Shown: one piece after another, positions 1-6,077 of the stretch
Numbering within the stretch: position 1 is the first letter of the stretch
Layout of the letters: each line of letters starts with the position of its first letter
DNA from: a virus
Direction: 5' to 3' (one strand)
Virus record (IMG/VR): IMGVR_UViG_3300042564_001094
Location: 1-23,667 of that record
Length of the DNA stretch: 23,667 nucleotides
Made by a program: the position numbers and the translations under genes
Notes under the pieces: generated by a model
The model's database searches: none
The model's input: the letters and a program-made list of their open reading frames with translations, nothing else
What the model was told of the DNA's origin: nothing

Positions 1-193
1 CGTTAAAAGTTATAGTTGGTAAATTATTTATTACACAATTTGTTATGAAAGTTGCGTAATGTTCTGCTTGTTGTTTTTGCATTGCTTTGGCTTGTTCAAT
101 AACCATTGAAAAAAAATGCTTTTGCTCTTGCGTTAGTGATGGTTCAATAAAGGATAATAACCACTCAACGCTACTTTGTTTATTGTTGCTCAT
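1..193 (-). CDS. Small phage protein, 3' end outside window
   Basis: The frame is open from ATG at 193 to the window edge (64 codons, no stop), so only the N-terminal part is seen. The protein begins MSNNKQSSVEWLLSFIEPSL and continues into a Gln/Lys-rich helical stretch containing IEQAKAMQKQQAEHY. Short proteins with a KQSSVEWL-like start and an EQAKAM-like helix are common hypothetical proteins of phages of Bacteroidota; no function is known to me. Its start codon lies inside the 3' end of the upstream gene (14-nt overlap), and its first 25 nt nearly repeat the start of the gene at 428, so it belongs to the same cassette family. It was too short and incomplete to appear in an automatic gene list, but the clear coding pattern and coupling support it. 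Confidence 0.7.
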   Translation of the reverse strand, partial: MSNNKQSSVEWLLSFIEPSLTQEQKHFFSMVIEQAKAMQKQQAEHYATFITNCVINNLPTITFN

Positions 194-428
194 TGTTGTA
201 TGATTTTTTTTCTCTTGCAAATAACTTAAAACTATTTCCCTTACCATCGTCAAATGTAATAATTGAATCAGTAGTGTTTCCAATTGTAAAACTTAATTCG
301 TTAGAATATCCAAATAGAGATGGTTCTGCTAAATGTATCGGTTCATCATCATTAAATTGAAATACCCATTCAATATTTTGGATTTTATGAGTTAGTATTC
401 TCACGCTACTTTGTTTATCGTTGCTCAT
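180..428 (-). CDS. Hypothetical small phage protein with MSNDKQSS start
   Basis: An 82-aa protein that I do not recognise. It starts MSNDKQSSVR, the same opening as the genes at 193 and 1068, then continues with a probably beta-rich, acidic middle and a Lys/Asn/Gln-rich C-terminus ending NNEQQ. The upstream gene ends ATGA over this start, and a strong Shine-Dalgarno sequence (AAGGAGG) sits in the upstream coding tail. The stop codon is inside the start region of the next gene. Being in the middle of a tightly coupled operon, it is very probably translated. The shared N-terminus suggests that start regions have been exchanged between unrelated bodies. Confidence 0.7.
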   Translation of the reverse strand: MSNDKQSSVRILTHKIQNIEWVFQFNDDEPIHLAEPSLFGYSNELSFTIGNTTDSIITFDDGKGNSFKLFAREKKSYNNEQQ

Positions 429-712
429 TTGTTACCTCCTTGTATTGGAACTTCTAAAACTTGCACTCCGCAATGGTCTGCGTTATCCCATAAAGTTGAA
501 TCATCACAATTTAGAATCTCTAATAGATGCCTTGCTTCTTCTTCTGTTGTTTCTTTGGTGTTGTAGATGATGAGAGTTCTTTTTGTTGCAAGTGGTGCCA
601 AATTCTTAAGATGTTTTTTCACCATTTCTTGTGCAGTGTCTGGGTTGTTCTCATAGTAATTTTTGATTGCCTCAGCAGTGTTTAGCAATTGATATTCTGT
701 ATATAGTTTCAT
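425..712 (-). CDS. Hypothetical small phage protein ending IQGGNK
   Basis: A 95-aa protein without a recognised domain. It starts MKLYTEYQL and is predicted to be largely helical at residues 10-40 (Lys/Glu/Asn-rich), followed by an alternating hydrophobic strand RTLIIYNT and an acidic region. The last residues IQGGNK are encoded by codons that also carry AAGGAGGTAAC, a Shine-Dalgarno sequence for the gene starting at 428; the stop TGA overlaps that ATG. The same tail and overlap occur in the gene directly upstream (709-1068). Proteins of this sort, starting MKLYT and ending QGGNK, are frequent in phages of Bacteroidota. The function is unknown. Confidence 0.7.
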   Translation of the reverse strand: MKLYTEYQLLNTAEAIKNYYENNPDTAQEMVKKHLKNLAPLATKRTLIIYNTKETTEEEARHLLEILNCDDSTLWDNADHCGVQVLEVPIQGGNK

Positions 713-1068
713 TTGTTACCTCCTTGTATTTTATTGATTACCCATTTTGCACCACATATAAATGGATAGTGACCCCCTCCAACTTTCTTTGCTTTTTCTT
801 CTATCTCCTCATCACTTGGTAGTTGAATATTTTCTTTACCAATTTTAATGATACAATCCATACAAATGTTGTGAGTAGATTCTGATTCATCACAATTTAT
901 ACATAATGAATCACTTGGTAGTTCGATGGGGGTGAGTTGCTCAATAAAAGTATCTATCATATCATCACTCGGAATATGTTTTTGATGGCACCAATCATAT
1001 CCCATAGCAATGGCGTTTCTTACTTGGTCTGCTGTGTATAGTTTCATACTTTGTTTATCGTTGCTCAT
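709..1068 (-). CDS. Hypothetical phage protein with four-cysteine zinc-finger-like motif
   Basis: A 119-aa protein. The N-terminus combines the MSNDKQS opening with an internal second start, MKLYTADQV, at residue 8, so translation could begin at either ATG. Residues about 57-74 contain two CxxC pairs (CINC and CMDC) about a dozen residues apart, a pattern fitting a structural zinc site. The C-terminal part, PSDEEIEEKAKK followed by CGAKWVINKIQGGNK, matches a phage module I have seen as a hypothetical small protein. The tail codons carry the Shine-Dalgarno sequence of the gene at 712. The function is unknown; zinc binding is inferred from the cysteines only. Confidence 0.7.
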   Translation of the reverse strand: MSNDKQSMKLYTADQVRNAIAMGYDWCHQKHIPSDDMIDTFIEQLTPIELPSDSLCINCDESESTHNICMDCIIKIGKENIQLPSDEEIEEKAKKVGGGHYPFICGAKWVINKIQGGNK

Positions 1069-1270
1069 TGTGTTTTTTTTCTTCTTTTTCTATTTGTGAT
1101 ACAACAAAGGTTATGAAAGCACTAATTAAAGTACCTAAACAACCATAAAAGTATCTTGTATCTTCATTCCAGTGACCTGCATTCCAGTCCCACTTAATAA
1201 ATCCACATAGTAGGTAAAAGAAAGCCATTAGTAAGATAAATCTAACGTGATTTTTTTGTTTAGTGCTCAT
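1055..1270 (-). CDS. Small two-helix membrane protein
   Basis: A 71-aa protein with two hydrophobic segments, about residues 10-25 (FILLMAFFYLLCGFI) and 42-59 (GCLGTLISAFITFVVS), separated by a polar Trp-rich loop, and a charged Lys/Glu C-terminus. This is the topology of a small phage inner-membrane protein. Holins share this shape, but the position in the early-type operon does not favour lysis, so no function is assigned. The start ATG lies inside the end of the upstream gene and the stop lies inside the start region of the gene at 1068 (14-nt overlap). Confidence 0.65.
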   Translation of the reverse strand: MSTKQKNHVRFILLMAFFYLLCGFIKWDWNAGHWNEDTRYFYGCLGTLISAFITFVVSQIEKEEKKHNEQR

Positions 1271-2213
1271 TAGTTTTGTTTTCTAATTCTTCTAGTTGTT
1301 TTTTTAATCTATCTATACTACCCCAGATAATACTTGCATTAGGATCTAGTTGCTTAATCTTAGCTACTAACTCTTCTTGTGCACCTCTAGAGTAAAACCC
1401 GTGTTCTATATCATCTGCTAAGTTTTGTAAGTGCATAGGAGCATGTATAGAGATACGTAGGTCATAACTATGCCACTTAGTCTTCCAATCTATAAAGGCA
1501 ATACCTTTAGTTAGCTTTCTAAGTAAGTTATGCAAGGTCCAGTTACGTACTCTTACAATAGATCTATCACTACCAAATACGTGAAGGAAGCGTAAAAACC
1601 ATCTAGGGCAGAATTTAGGCTTAGCGTCATGGTCCATAGCAAGTACTAAAGGATAAAGAGCATTAAAGTAATCACCTTCTTCATGCCATAGATGTACTCC
1701 TAAGTAACCATACTTCTCAAATCCTTTGGGAAAGAAGATATAGCGGAAATCATCTAATTCAATGTTACGGGTGAAGATTATACCCCTCTTTCTTCCTCTC
1801 CAGAAGAGAAAGAAATACTTAATATCTTGTAAGCGCTCTTCTAAGGTAGGAGCCTTATAAAATTTACTGTTTTTGTCTATTTTACCCATGTTTTCTTTTC
1901 TTTTTTTAAATTCTTTACGTTGTTCAACTCTCTCTTTAAGTTTTGCAAGTGCATCAGACTGATAGATTTCTCCATATGCACCTCCTAAAAACTTATCTAG
2001 TTTTTCACTGTCTTGTATGAACTTAAGTACTTCCTCACACATACGAGATGCTGTATACTCTCTACGCTCACATATCTCAGAATTTAAGAAGTCTTTAATC
2101 CTCTGTACATGTAGTTTAGCATATTCATCCATAGCTTGAGTGATGTCTACTTCATTATAGACTCCACTCTCATCTCTATTAAGAAATTCCTTTGCTGTTG
2201 GTAGGTTCTTCAT
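1260..2213 (-). CDS. Hypothetical 317-aa phage protein, apparently composite
   Basis: The protein appears to have two parts. Residues 1-70 (AKEFLNRDE, DITQAMDEYAKLHVQ) resemble a short helical module found at the start of many small phage proteins. The rest, from about residue 110, is basic and aromatic-rich (FFLFWRGRKRG, WFLRFLHVFG, IAFIDWKTKWHSYDLRISIH), with a helical acidic end. No catalytic motif is evident and I cannot assign a function. It is the largest gene in the left operon, overlaps its upstream neighbour by 4 nt (ATGA) and overlaps the next gene by 11 nt. A fusion of a cassette module to a larger body is an inference from the changing composition. Confidence 0.65.
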   Translation of the reverse strand: MKNLPTAKEFLNRDESGVYNEVDITQAMDEYAKLHVQRIKDFLNSEICERREYTASRMCEEVLKFIQDSEKLDKFLGGAYGEIYQSDALAKLKERVEQRKEFKKRKENMGKIDKNSKFYKAPTLEERLQDIKYFFLFWRGRKRGIIFTRNIELDDFRYIFFPKGFEKYGYLGVHLWHEEGDYFNALYPLVLAMDHDAKPKFCPRWFLRFLHVFGSDRSIVRVRNWTLHNLLRKLTKGIAFIDWKTKWHSYDLRISIHAPMHLQNLADDIEHGFYSRGAQEELVAKIKQLDPNASIIWGSIDRLKKQLEELENKTNEH

Positions 2214-2464
2214 AAAGCTTCTATTTTTTGTAATAACTCGGCTACTTCATCTTCTGTAAGAAAACCGATTACATCATTAGTTATGGGTGTATCATAGCAT
2301 ATATGACCATCAAATAACACTGCTAACTCATATAATCCATCCTTACCTCCGTAACTTCTATCAGTTTTTACTACACTGGCACCATAACGATTATCAAAGC
2401 TTACTTTAGCCTGAATACCCTTATTATGAACTGTATCCTTAAATAATAAATCTTCAAATAGCAT
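2210..2464 (-). CDS. Hypothetical small phage protein
   Basis: An 84-aa acidic protein starting MLFEDLLFKDTVHNKGIQA, with a predicted mixed alpha/beta fold: strands around AKVSF and ASVVK, a Gly-rich turn RSYGGKDGLYELAVL, and a C-terminal helix LTEDEVAELLQKIEAL. It looks like a small conserved hypothetical protein of Bacteroidota phages, but I know no function. It overlaps the upstream gene by 11 nt and shares an ATGA junction with the gene at 2213, so it is translationally coupled on both sides. Confidence 0.65.
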   Translation of the reverse strand: MLFEDLLFKDTVHNKGIQAKVSFDNRYGASVVKTDRSYGGKDGLYELAVLFDGHICYDTPITNDVIGFLTEDEVAELLQKIEAL

Positions 2465-2645
2465 CTGGTTTTTTAATTAGGTTATCTAAAAATTCTTTAT
2501 ACTGTTTCTCTGCTTCTAAATAGCTTTTTTCTATTGCTTGCGGTCCTGCATAATATGCATGATGTCCTTTTAATTCACCAATACAATAACCAATAATATT
2601 GGCCATCTTTAATTTATCTTCTAAATGTTCTGCTTCTGTTTTCAT
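2454..2645 (-). CDS. Hypothetical small helical protein
   Basis: A 63-aa protein, predicted to be almost entirely helical, with two charged helices (EAEHLEDKLKMANIIGYCIGEL and YLEAEKQYKEFLDNLIKK) joined by a His/Tyr-rich turn. No motif was recognised. Support comes from its position: it overlaps the HNH gene upstream by 4 nt (ATGA) and the downstream gene by 11 nt in a continuous coupled operon. Confidence 0.6.
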   Translation of the reverse strand: MKTEAEHLEDKLKMANIIGYCIGELKGHHAYYAGPQAIEKSYLEAEKQYKEFLDNLIKKPDAI

Positions 2646-3013
2646 ATTCTTGTTTTACTAAAGCCATATTCTTTTGCTACATCTGGATTGTTTTCTATGT
2701 AAGTATGGCAAAACCTACACACTGATAACCAAGTAGTTACATCTAAAGTATACTTACCCCTGCCACGGATGTGGTGTACGTCCGTACTCATTACAGTACA
2801 TCCAGGAAGTTTAGCCTGACATGTATCATGTTTAGTTAAGAACTCTACACGTAGGATATTATACTCTTGATTCTCTACAAGTTTCTTTTTAGAGATTTTA
2901 GGTAAAGACTTTGGTTTACTATGCTTGTTAGCACAGTTCTTACAATAGCCTTTACCTAATATTCTCTTCCAGAATGCTGGTACAGTAATTCCACAGTCTT
3001 GACACTGCTTCAT
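2642..3013 (-). CDS. HNH-type nuclease with N-terminal zinc ribbon
   Basis: A 123-aa protein with two recognisable parts. Residues 4-27 hold two CxxC pairs (C4/C7 and C24/C27), a zinc ribbon. Residues 63-110 fit a compact HNH domain: DVHH at 78-81 followed by IRGRG, then W95, CRFCH at 99-103 and N109 in ENNP. The HNH family cuts DNA at a metal bound by the His/Asn residues. Similar small proteins occur singly in phage replication and recombination clusters (NinG-like or restriction-like roles), and the sequence does not tell which applies here. It sits in a coupled run of small genes, overlapping both neighbours by 4 nt. It could also be a structural zinc protein without nuclease activity. 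Confidence 0.75.
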   Translation of the reverse strand: MKQCQDCGITVPAFWKRILGKGYCKNCANKHSKPKSLPKISKKKLVENQEYNILRVEFLTKHDTCQAKLPGCTVMSTDVHHIRGRGKYTLDVTTWLSVCRFCHTYIENNPDVAKEYGFSKTRI

Positions 3014-3330
3014 ATTAAGTCATCTAATCCAATATCAAAGGCAGCTGCTACATCATCATATAAATCCGGATCACTATCTTTAATGAGCTCTACAACGGGG
3101 TATAGAATATCATTAACTTGATTTAGAAGGATATACATGTCATGCTGTTTAAGCTTGTCAAGATTCTCTTCAGTTAGAATCATAGATAAAGTTACTGCAG
3201 TACCCATAAAAGGTACAGTGGAGCTGATTTCAGCCTCTGCAATAAGATCTTCTAGTTGTTCTAACTGATTTAGATTGTTTAAGTAACAGAATACAATTTG
3301 TCTGTTGTCAAGGCCGTGGAATTTTGTCAT
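3010..3330 (-). CDS. Hypothetical acidic protein
   Basis: A 106-aa, strongly acidic and mostly helical protein (LNNLNQLEQLEDLIAEAE, LTEENLDKLKQHD, DDVAAAFDIGLDDLI). No signal peptide or membrane segment was convincing. I do not recognise the family. The start overlaps the upstream stop by 4 nt and the stop overlaps the HNH gene start by 4 nt. The acidic, helical character would suit a protein that binds other proteins, but this is only a guess. Confidence 0.6.
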   Translation of the reverse strand: MTKFHGLDNRQIVFCYLNNLNQLEQLEDLIAEAEISSTVPFMGTAVTLSMILTEENLDKLKQHDMYILLNQVNDILYPVVELIKDSDPDLYDDVAAAFDIGLDDLI

Positions 3331-3791
3331 GATATTTGGTAGAAATTAATTGGTAATATACCAGCATCTATTAACTTATCTATGATATCTTTTTTATTGA
3401 TACCCAAGTCTTTAAATGATAGTGTACATACAAATTTAGGATCTGGTTCTGTATTTTCCCAAAAAGGGCTTAAGAAAGGATGATCCTTAAAGAAATGTCC
3501 CAATAAACTATTACTAAACTTAATCATCATCTCTTGTTTCCAGGAGTTTAGAATAAACTGAGTTTTTCTGTGGGCTTTGATAACTCTTAGCTTTTTAGCT
3601 TCAGACATCTCTTTTAGTTCTTCTTCTGTATACATAGTGATGCCAAACATAGCTCTCTTGTATAAGAAGTTCTGGTTAGGATTAAAGGGGTCTTTATCAT
3701 AAACTTGATAAGACTTACCATTAAAGTTGTTTGTGTTTGCTTGGTATGTAGATAGCTTTCCGCTATACATAACCCTGTTGTCTTTTTTCAT
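3327..3791 (-). CDS. Hypothetical phage protein, first gene of left operon
   Basis: A 154-aa protein starting MKKDNRVMYSGKLSTYQANT, with an aromatic- and Asn-rich N-terminus, a basic central helix (EAKKLRVIKAHRKTQFILNSWKQ) and a C-terminal helix-turn region (FKDLGINKKDIIDKLIDAGI). It has no recognised domain. The last segment could be a small helix-turn-helix, but the evidence is weak. It is the promoter-proximal gene of the coupled operon running to position 1. A terminator-like hairpin lies about 30 nt upstream and its leader contains AACAAACAAATTACC, an A-rich stretch typical of Bacteroidota translation starts without a Shine-Dalgarno sequence. Confidence 0.65.
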   Translation of the reverse strand: MKKDNRVMYSGKLSTYQANTNNFNGKSYQVYDKDPFNPNQNFLYKRAMFGITMYTEEELKEMSEAKKLRVIKAHRKTQFILNSWKQEMMIKFSNSLLGHFFKDHPFLSPFWENTEPDPKFVCTLSFKDLGINKKDIIDKLIDAGILPINFYQIS

Positions 3792-3819
3792 ATGTGGTAA
3801 TTTGTTTGTTGATTAGATA

Positions 3820-3861
3820 AAATTTATAATAATAGGGCTGAGTTTCCCCAGCCCCTTATTA
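3820..3861 (-). terminator. Terminator-like hairpin after the SSB-like gene
   Basis: On the minus strand GGGCTG (complement of 3849-3854) pairs with CAGCCC (complement of 3835-3840), extended by A/T pairs, and is followed by TATTATTATAAATTTT. It lies directly after the stop of the gene at 3864-4433. Confidence 0.7.
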
Positions 3862-3863
3862 CA

Positions 3864-4433
3864 TTAGAAATCAAATGTTACTTCAGAATCAGAAGTTACG
3901 TTCTCTACAGAGAATGCATCTTCTTCAATGCTCTCTTCTTTTACTTCTTCCTTTACTTCTTCTTTAACAGCTTTAACCTTAACAGCTTTTACTTCAGTAG
4001 TTACACCATTTTGAATAGCAGCACGGATTTCATCTGTATTAGTATGAGGAATAATCTCATCCTCTTCATACATAGACTCAGTGTAATATGTCTTACGATA
4101 AATTACTTGGTCTTCAAACTTACAAGATACACCGGTATTACCTGCAAACTTGATATCGCGTTCTGGATTTTCTTGGTTAAATGGTTCTAATGATTCTTTG
4201 ATAATAATATTACCGGGTAACTCATAACCATCAGTAATATTAATCTGTTTAGCCATTTCACTTAACTCATTAGTCATACCAGGGATAAATGCGGTACGTG
4301 CTTTCTTACGCATCCAGCCTTTATCAAAAGAGAATGTAGCTTGTTCTACACGGATACTTGCATACTCAGGATTGTTAGTAGACACACGGACTACGTTGCC
4401 GAACTCATCAGCAACAACTTTTACTTTGCTCAT
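3864..4433 (-). CDS. Candidate single-stranded DNA-binding protein with acidic tail
   Basis: I start this gene at ATG 4433 (MSKVKVVADEFGN, 189 aa), because a longer reading would run through the upstream terminator. Residues 1-130 look like a beta-rich domain (VRVSTNNPEYASIRVEQATFSF, YELPGNIIIKESLEPF). The C-terminus is a low-complexity Lys/Glu region followed by an acidic stretch ending SEVTFDF. A nucleic-acid-binding fold with a disordered acidic tail ending in a hydrophobic tip is the pattern of phage and bacterial SSBs, whose tail recruits replication partners. The fold assignment is inference; a structural prediction would decide it. Terminator-like hairpins stand on both sides, so it can be expressed alone and probably at high level. 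Confidence 0.45.
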   Translation of the reverse strand: MSKVKVVADEFGNVVRVSTNNPEYASIRVEQATFSFDKGWMRKKARTAFIPGMTNELSEMAKQINITDGYELPGNIIIKESLEPFNQENPERDIKFAGNTGVSCKFEDQVIYRKTYYTESMYEEDEIIPHTNTDEIRAAIQNGVTTEVKAVKVKAVKEEVKEEVKEESIEEDAFSVENVTSDSEVTFDF

Positions 4434-4468
4434 AATATTTTTAGGGTTTTTTAAATTGTTTAATGCAT

Positions 4469-4493
4469 AAAAAAACCGGCTATTAACCGGCTT
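4469..4493 (-). terminator. Rho-independent terminator overlapping a stop codon
   Basis: The minus-strand stem is AAG-CCGG / CCGG-TTT with a 7-nt loop, followed by an uninterrupted run of T. The 5' arm begins inside the stop codon of the gene at 4492-4743. Confidence 0.85.
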
Positions 4494-4743
4494 ACATGTC
4501 TGGAAGTAAATCTTCCGGGAGTATATCAGCTTCAAACTCTGAAGGGTCTATCTCCTCTATCTCTAGTTCTTCAACTTCTAGGATTGTAATTGTTGTACTG
4601 CTAATAGATGCACCAAAGAATGGGTCTTCAACTACATCACCGGCATTAAGGCACATGAGGTATTGCAAGTCATCATCAGTGCAGTCAAGATACTGCTCCA
4701 CAGATAACTCTATAACCTTACCATTCCTTAATTGGTACAACAT
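4492..4743 (-). CDS. Hypothetical acidic protein
   Basis: I prefer the ATG at 4743 (MLYQLRNGKVIELSVEQYLD, 83 aa) over an in-frame TTG three codons upstream. The N-terminal half resembles a short strand-helix module (QLRNGKVIEL, SVEQYLDCTDDDLQYLM) seen in small phage proteins. The C-terminal half is very acidic (VEELEIEEIDPSEFEADILPEDLLPDM) and probably disordered. I know no function. A TATATTTG element lies only 7-14 nt upstream of the ATG, so a transcript from it would be nearly leaderless. An AT-rich 12-bp inverted repeat lies just upstream and a terminator begins at the stop. Confidence 0.65.
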   Translation of the reverse strand: MLYQLRNGKVIELSVEQYLDCTDDDLQYLMCLNAGDVVEDPFFGASISSTTITILEVEELEIEEIDPSEFEADILPEDLLPDM

Positions 4744-4749
4744 CTCATT

Positions 4750-4757
4750 CAAATATA
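4750..4757 (-). promoter_or_regulatory. Possible Bacteroidota -7 element TATATTTG
   Basis: The minus-strand sequence TATATTTG matches the Bacteroidota sigma-factor -7 consensus TAnnTTTG. No clear TTTG element is visible about 20 nt upstream, and the spacing would place the RNA start at or next to the ATG at 4743. It may be a chance match in AT-rich DNA. Confidence 0.3.
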
Positions 4758-4791
4758 TAGAGTAATTAAATTAATTAACTACTCTATATAT
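4753..4791. repeat. AT-rich inverted repeat, 12-bp arms
   Basis: ATATATAGAGTA at 4753-4764 is perfectly complementary to 4780-4791, with a 15-nt AT-only spacer. It sits between the stop at 4812 and the start at 4743. It could be a weak terminator of the upstream gene, an operator or a 5'-UTR hairpin, and it abuts the TATATTTG element at 4750-4757. Confidence 0.6.
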
Positions 4792-4811
4792 AAGTTATTT
4801 CTATTATAAGG

Positions 4812-5258
4812 CTATTGCCAAGTAATTTTAATACCCTTTGGCAACATTTCAATATCAATAAGTAGAGCTCTACCCTCTTCTCCAATCACTAAACTCACGG
4901 GTTTGTCTACTTTGATATTTTTAATTGTGTGAGAAACCGGCTTAATCAAGTCAGGTTTAGCAGTTACAGCTACAACATTATCAGGATACTCTACATTAGT
5001 AACTGTTTTTTCTGACTTTCTATGCCAGAATCCTGGTGATTTAGCTTCTACAATATCCCTACACTTACGGACATAGCCTTTTTGTCCATGAGTTAAGTGC
5101 TTTTTAGGATGTTTCTTTACTTTGTGAATTGGTGTTGCAAATTTTGTAACAACCGATTCTTCATACCCAGTAATAATCTGGATAGCATCTAAATCAAAAC
5201 CATACTTCTGTAGGTTTTGAATTCTTTCTGTGGTTAATTTAGTTTCTGTATAATTCAT
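4812..5258 (-). CDS. Hypothetical protein with basic N-terminal half
   Basis: A 148-aa protein starting MNYTETKLTTERIQNLQKYGF. Residues 8-40 could be a small helix-turn-helix-like unit (TERIQNLQKYGFDLDAIQIITGYEESVV), followed by a very basic His/Lys stretch (HKVKKHPKKHLTHGQKGYVRK) that would suit nucleic acid binding. The C-terminal half is Val/Ile-rich and beta-like (VSLVIGEEGRALLIDIEMLPKGIKITW). I cannot name the family. It stands between a terminator (5300-5329) and an AT-rich inverted repeat, so it appears to be expressed as a single gene. Confidence 0.6.
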   Translation of the reverse strand: MNYTETKLTTERIQNLQKYGFDLDAIQIITGYEESVVTKFATPIHKVKKHPKKHLTHGQKGYVRKCRDIVEAKSPGFWHRKSEKTVTNVEYPDNVVAVTAKPDLIKPVSHTIKNIKVDKPVSLVIGEEGRALLIDIEMLPKGIKITWQ

Positions 5259-5299
5259 GATAGTGATTTTTATATATATTTAGTAAGGTAGCTACATTA

Positions 5300-5329
5300 G
5301 AAAAAGGGCCAGGATTTCTCCCAGCCCTT
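5300..5329 (-). terminator. Rho-independent terminator with GAAA tetraloop
   Basis: The minus strand forms AAGGGCTGGGA / TCCTGGCCCTT (11 pairs including two G-T) closed by GAAA and followed by TTTTTC. It lies 38 nt after the glucosaminidase stop. Confidence 0.85.
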
Positions 5330-5366
5330 ATTTACTAATTCTCTAATCAACTACCACATTGCGAGC

Positions 5367-5861
5367 TTATTTAGCGGCTCTAAGAGCACTTAGGTAGTTT
5401 GGGTCACTGGCGTAGACACCATCAATTTTACGTAGATACTTATTCTGTATATCAATGTAGCATCTTACATTATCTCTGTAAGATTTATACTTTGCATATA
5501 CACCATGTTTACCATCTACATACTTACACTTATGGTAAGTTAATCCAAACATGTTCTTGGCTTGTACACCAACGTTACTCTTACCAATGCTAGATTCTAT
5601 CTTAGCTTGGGCAACAGCAACAGCCGGTAATACACAACCATACTTCACTAACTCAGCTGTTAAGCCAGAGTCAGTAAGTTTCATATCTTCCACAGTCTTT
5701 TCAATTGTAACAGTGTCTTTAACTACCGAAATAATCTCGGTACTTAGATCTATCATAGATGTAAACAATAATATTACATTCAGGGATAGAGAAACAATAA
5801 GCAATTTCTTGTACGATTTAGTGTGAGTCACACTCAGATCATCATTAACTTTTAGTATCAT
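5367..5861 (-). CDS. Membrane-anchored N-acetylglucosaminidase (GH73-like)
   Basis: A 164-aa protein with a cytoplasmic N-terminus, one membrane segment at residues 19-37 (KLLIVSLSLNVILLFTSMI), then an extracytoplasmic domain. Residues 75-140 match the glucosaminidase/lysozyme-like family: GCVLPAVAVAQAKIESSIGKS contains the likely catalytic E89, followed by AKNMFGL at 101-107 and the Tyr-rich YAKYKSYRDNVRCYIDI. Such enzymes cut the beta-1,4 bond after GlcNAc in peptidoglycan; in phages they act in lysis or in wall penetration. The domain is shorter than cellular GH73 proteins. The anchor would hold it in the inner membrane with the domain in the periplasm (a signal-anchor endolysin). It lies outside the head gene block on the opposite strand. 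Confidence 0.75.
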   Translation of the reverse strand: MILKVNDDLSVTHTKSYKKLLIVSLSLNVILLFTSMIDLSTEIISVVKDTVTIEKTVEDMKLTDSGLTAELVKYGCVLPAVAVAQAKIESSIGKSNVGVQAKNMFGLTYHKCKYVDGKHGVYAKYKSYRDNVRCYIDIQNKYLRKIDGVYASDPNYLSALRAAK

Positions 5862-5871
5862 AGGATTAAGA

Positions 5872-5903
5872 TTAAAAATGGGGATACCGTATATACCCCC
5901 ATT
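5872..5903 (-). terminator. Terminator-like hairpin before the glucosaminidase gene
   Basis: AATGGGG / CCCCATT (7 bp, plus-strand positions 5877-5883 and 5897-5903) is followed on the minus strand by TTTAATCTT. Only about 15 nt remain between it and the next start codon at 5861. Confidence 0.75.
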
Positions 5904-5945
5904 GATTTCAACATTATAACTAATCTAAATATGAAACACACTAGT

Positions 5946-6077
5946 TTATACGGAACCAGAGTATTTCATCATTGTAATTCTTTGACCGGTCTTAACCATA
6001 AGACCAATAATAGTGCCATTCTGTAGCACTTTACCTATGATTTTACCTTCAATCACAGGTCTTGGGTTTGTAAACAT
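5946..6077 (-). CDS. Small basic protein, 43 aa
   Basis: The ATG at 6077 opens a 43-codon frame ending TAA. The product MFTNPRPVIEGKIIGKVLQN continues with GTIIGLMVKTGQRITMMKY; it is beta-prone and basic, with a Gly pattern like a small SH3/KOW-type barrel fragment. The overlap with the upstream gene is 29 nt. Below the usual length cut-off, it is supported by its position: it fills the space between the upstream gene and the terminator at 5872-5903, and no other gene explains that stretch. The function is unknown. Confidence 0.5.
   Translation of the reverse strand: MFTNPRPVIEGKIIGKVLQNGTIIGLMVKTGQRITMMKYSGSV

Noticed and set aside
5551-5826. 91-aa plus-strand frame opposite the glucosaminidase
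   Set aside because: It is a shadow of a gene with recognisable catalytic motifs on the other strand.
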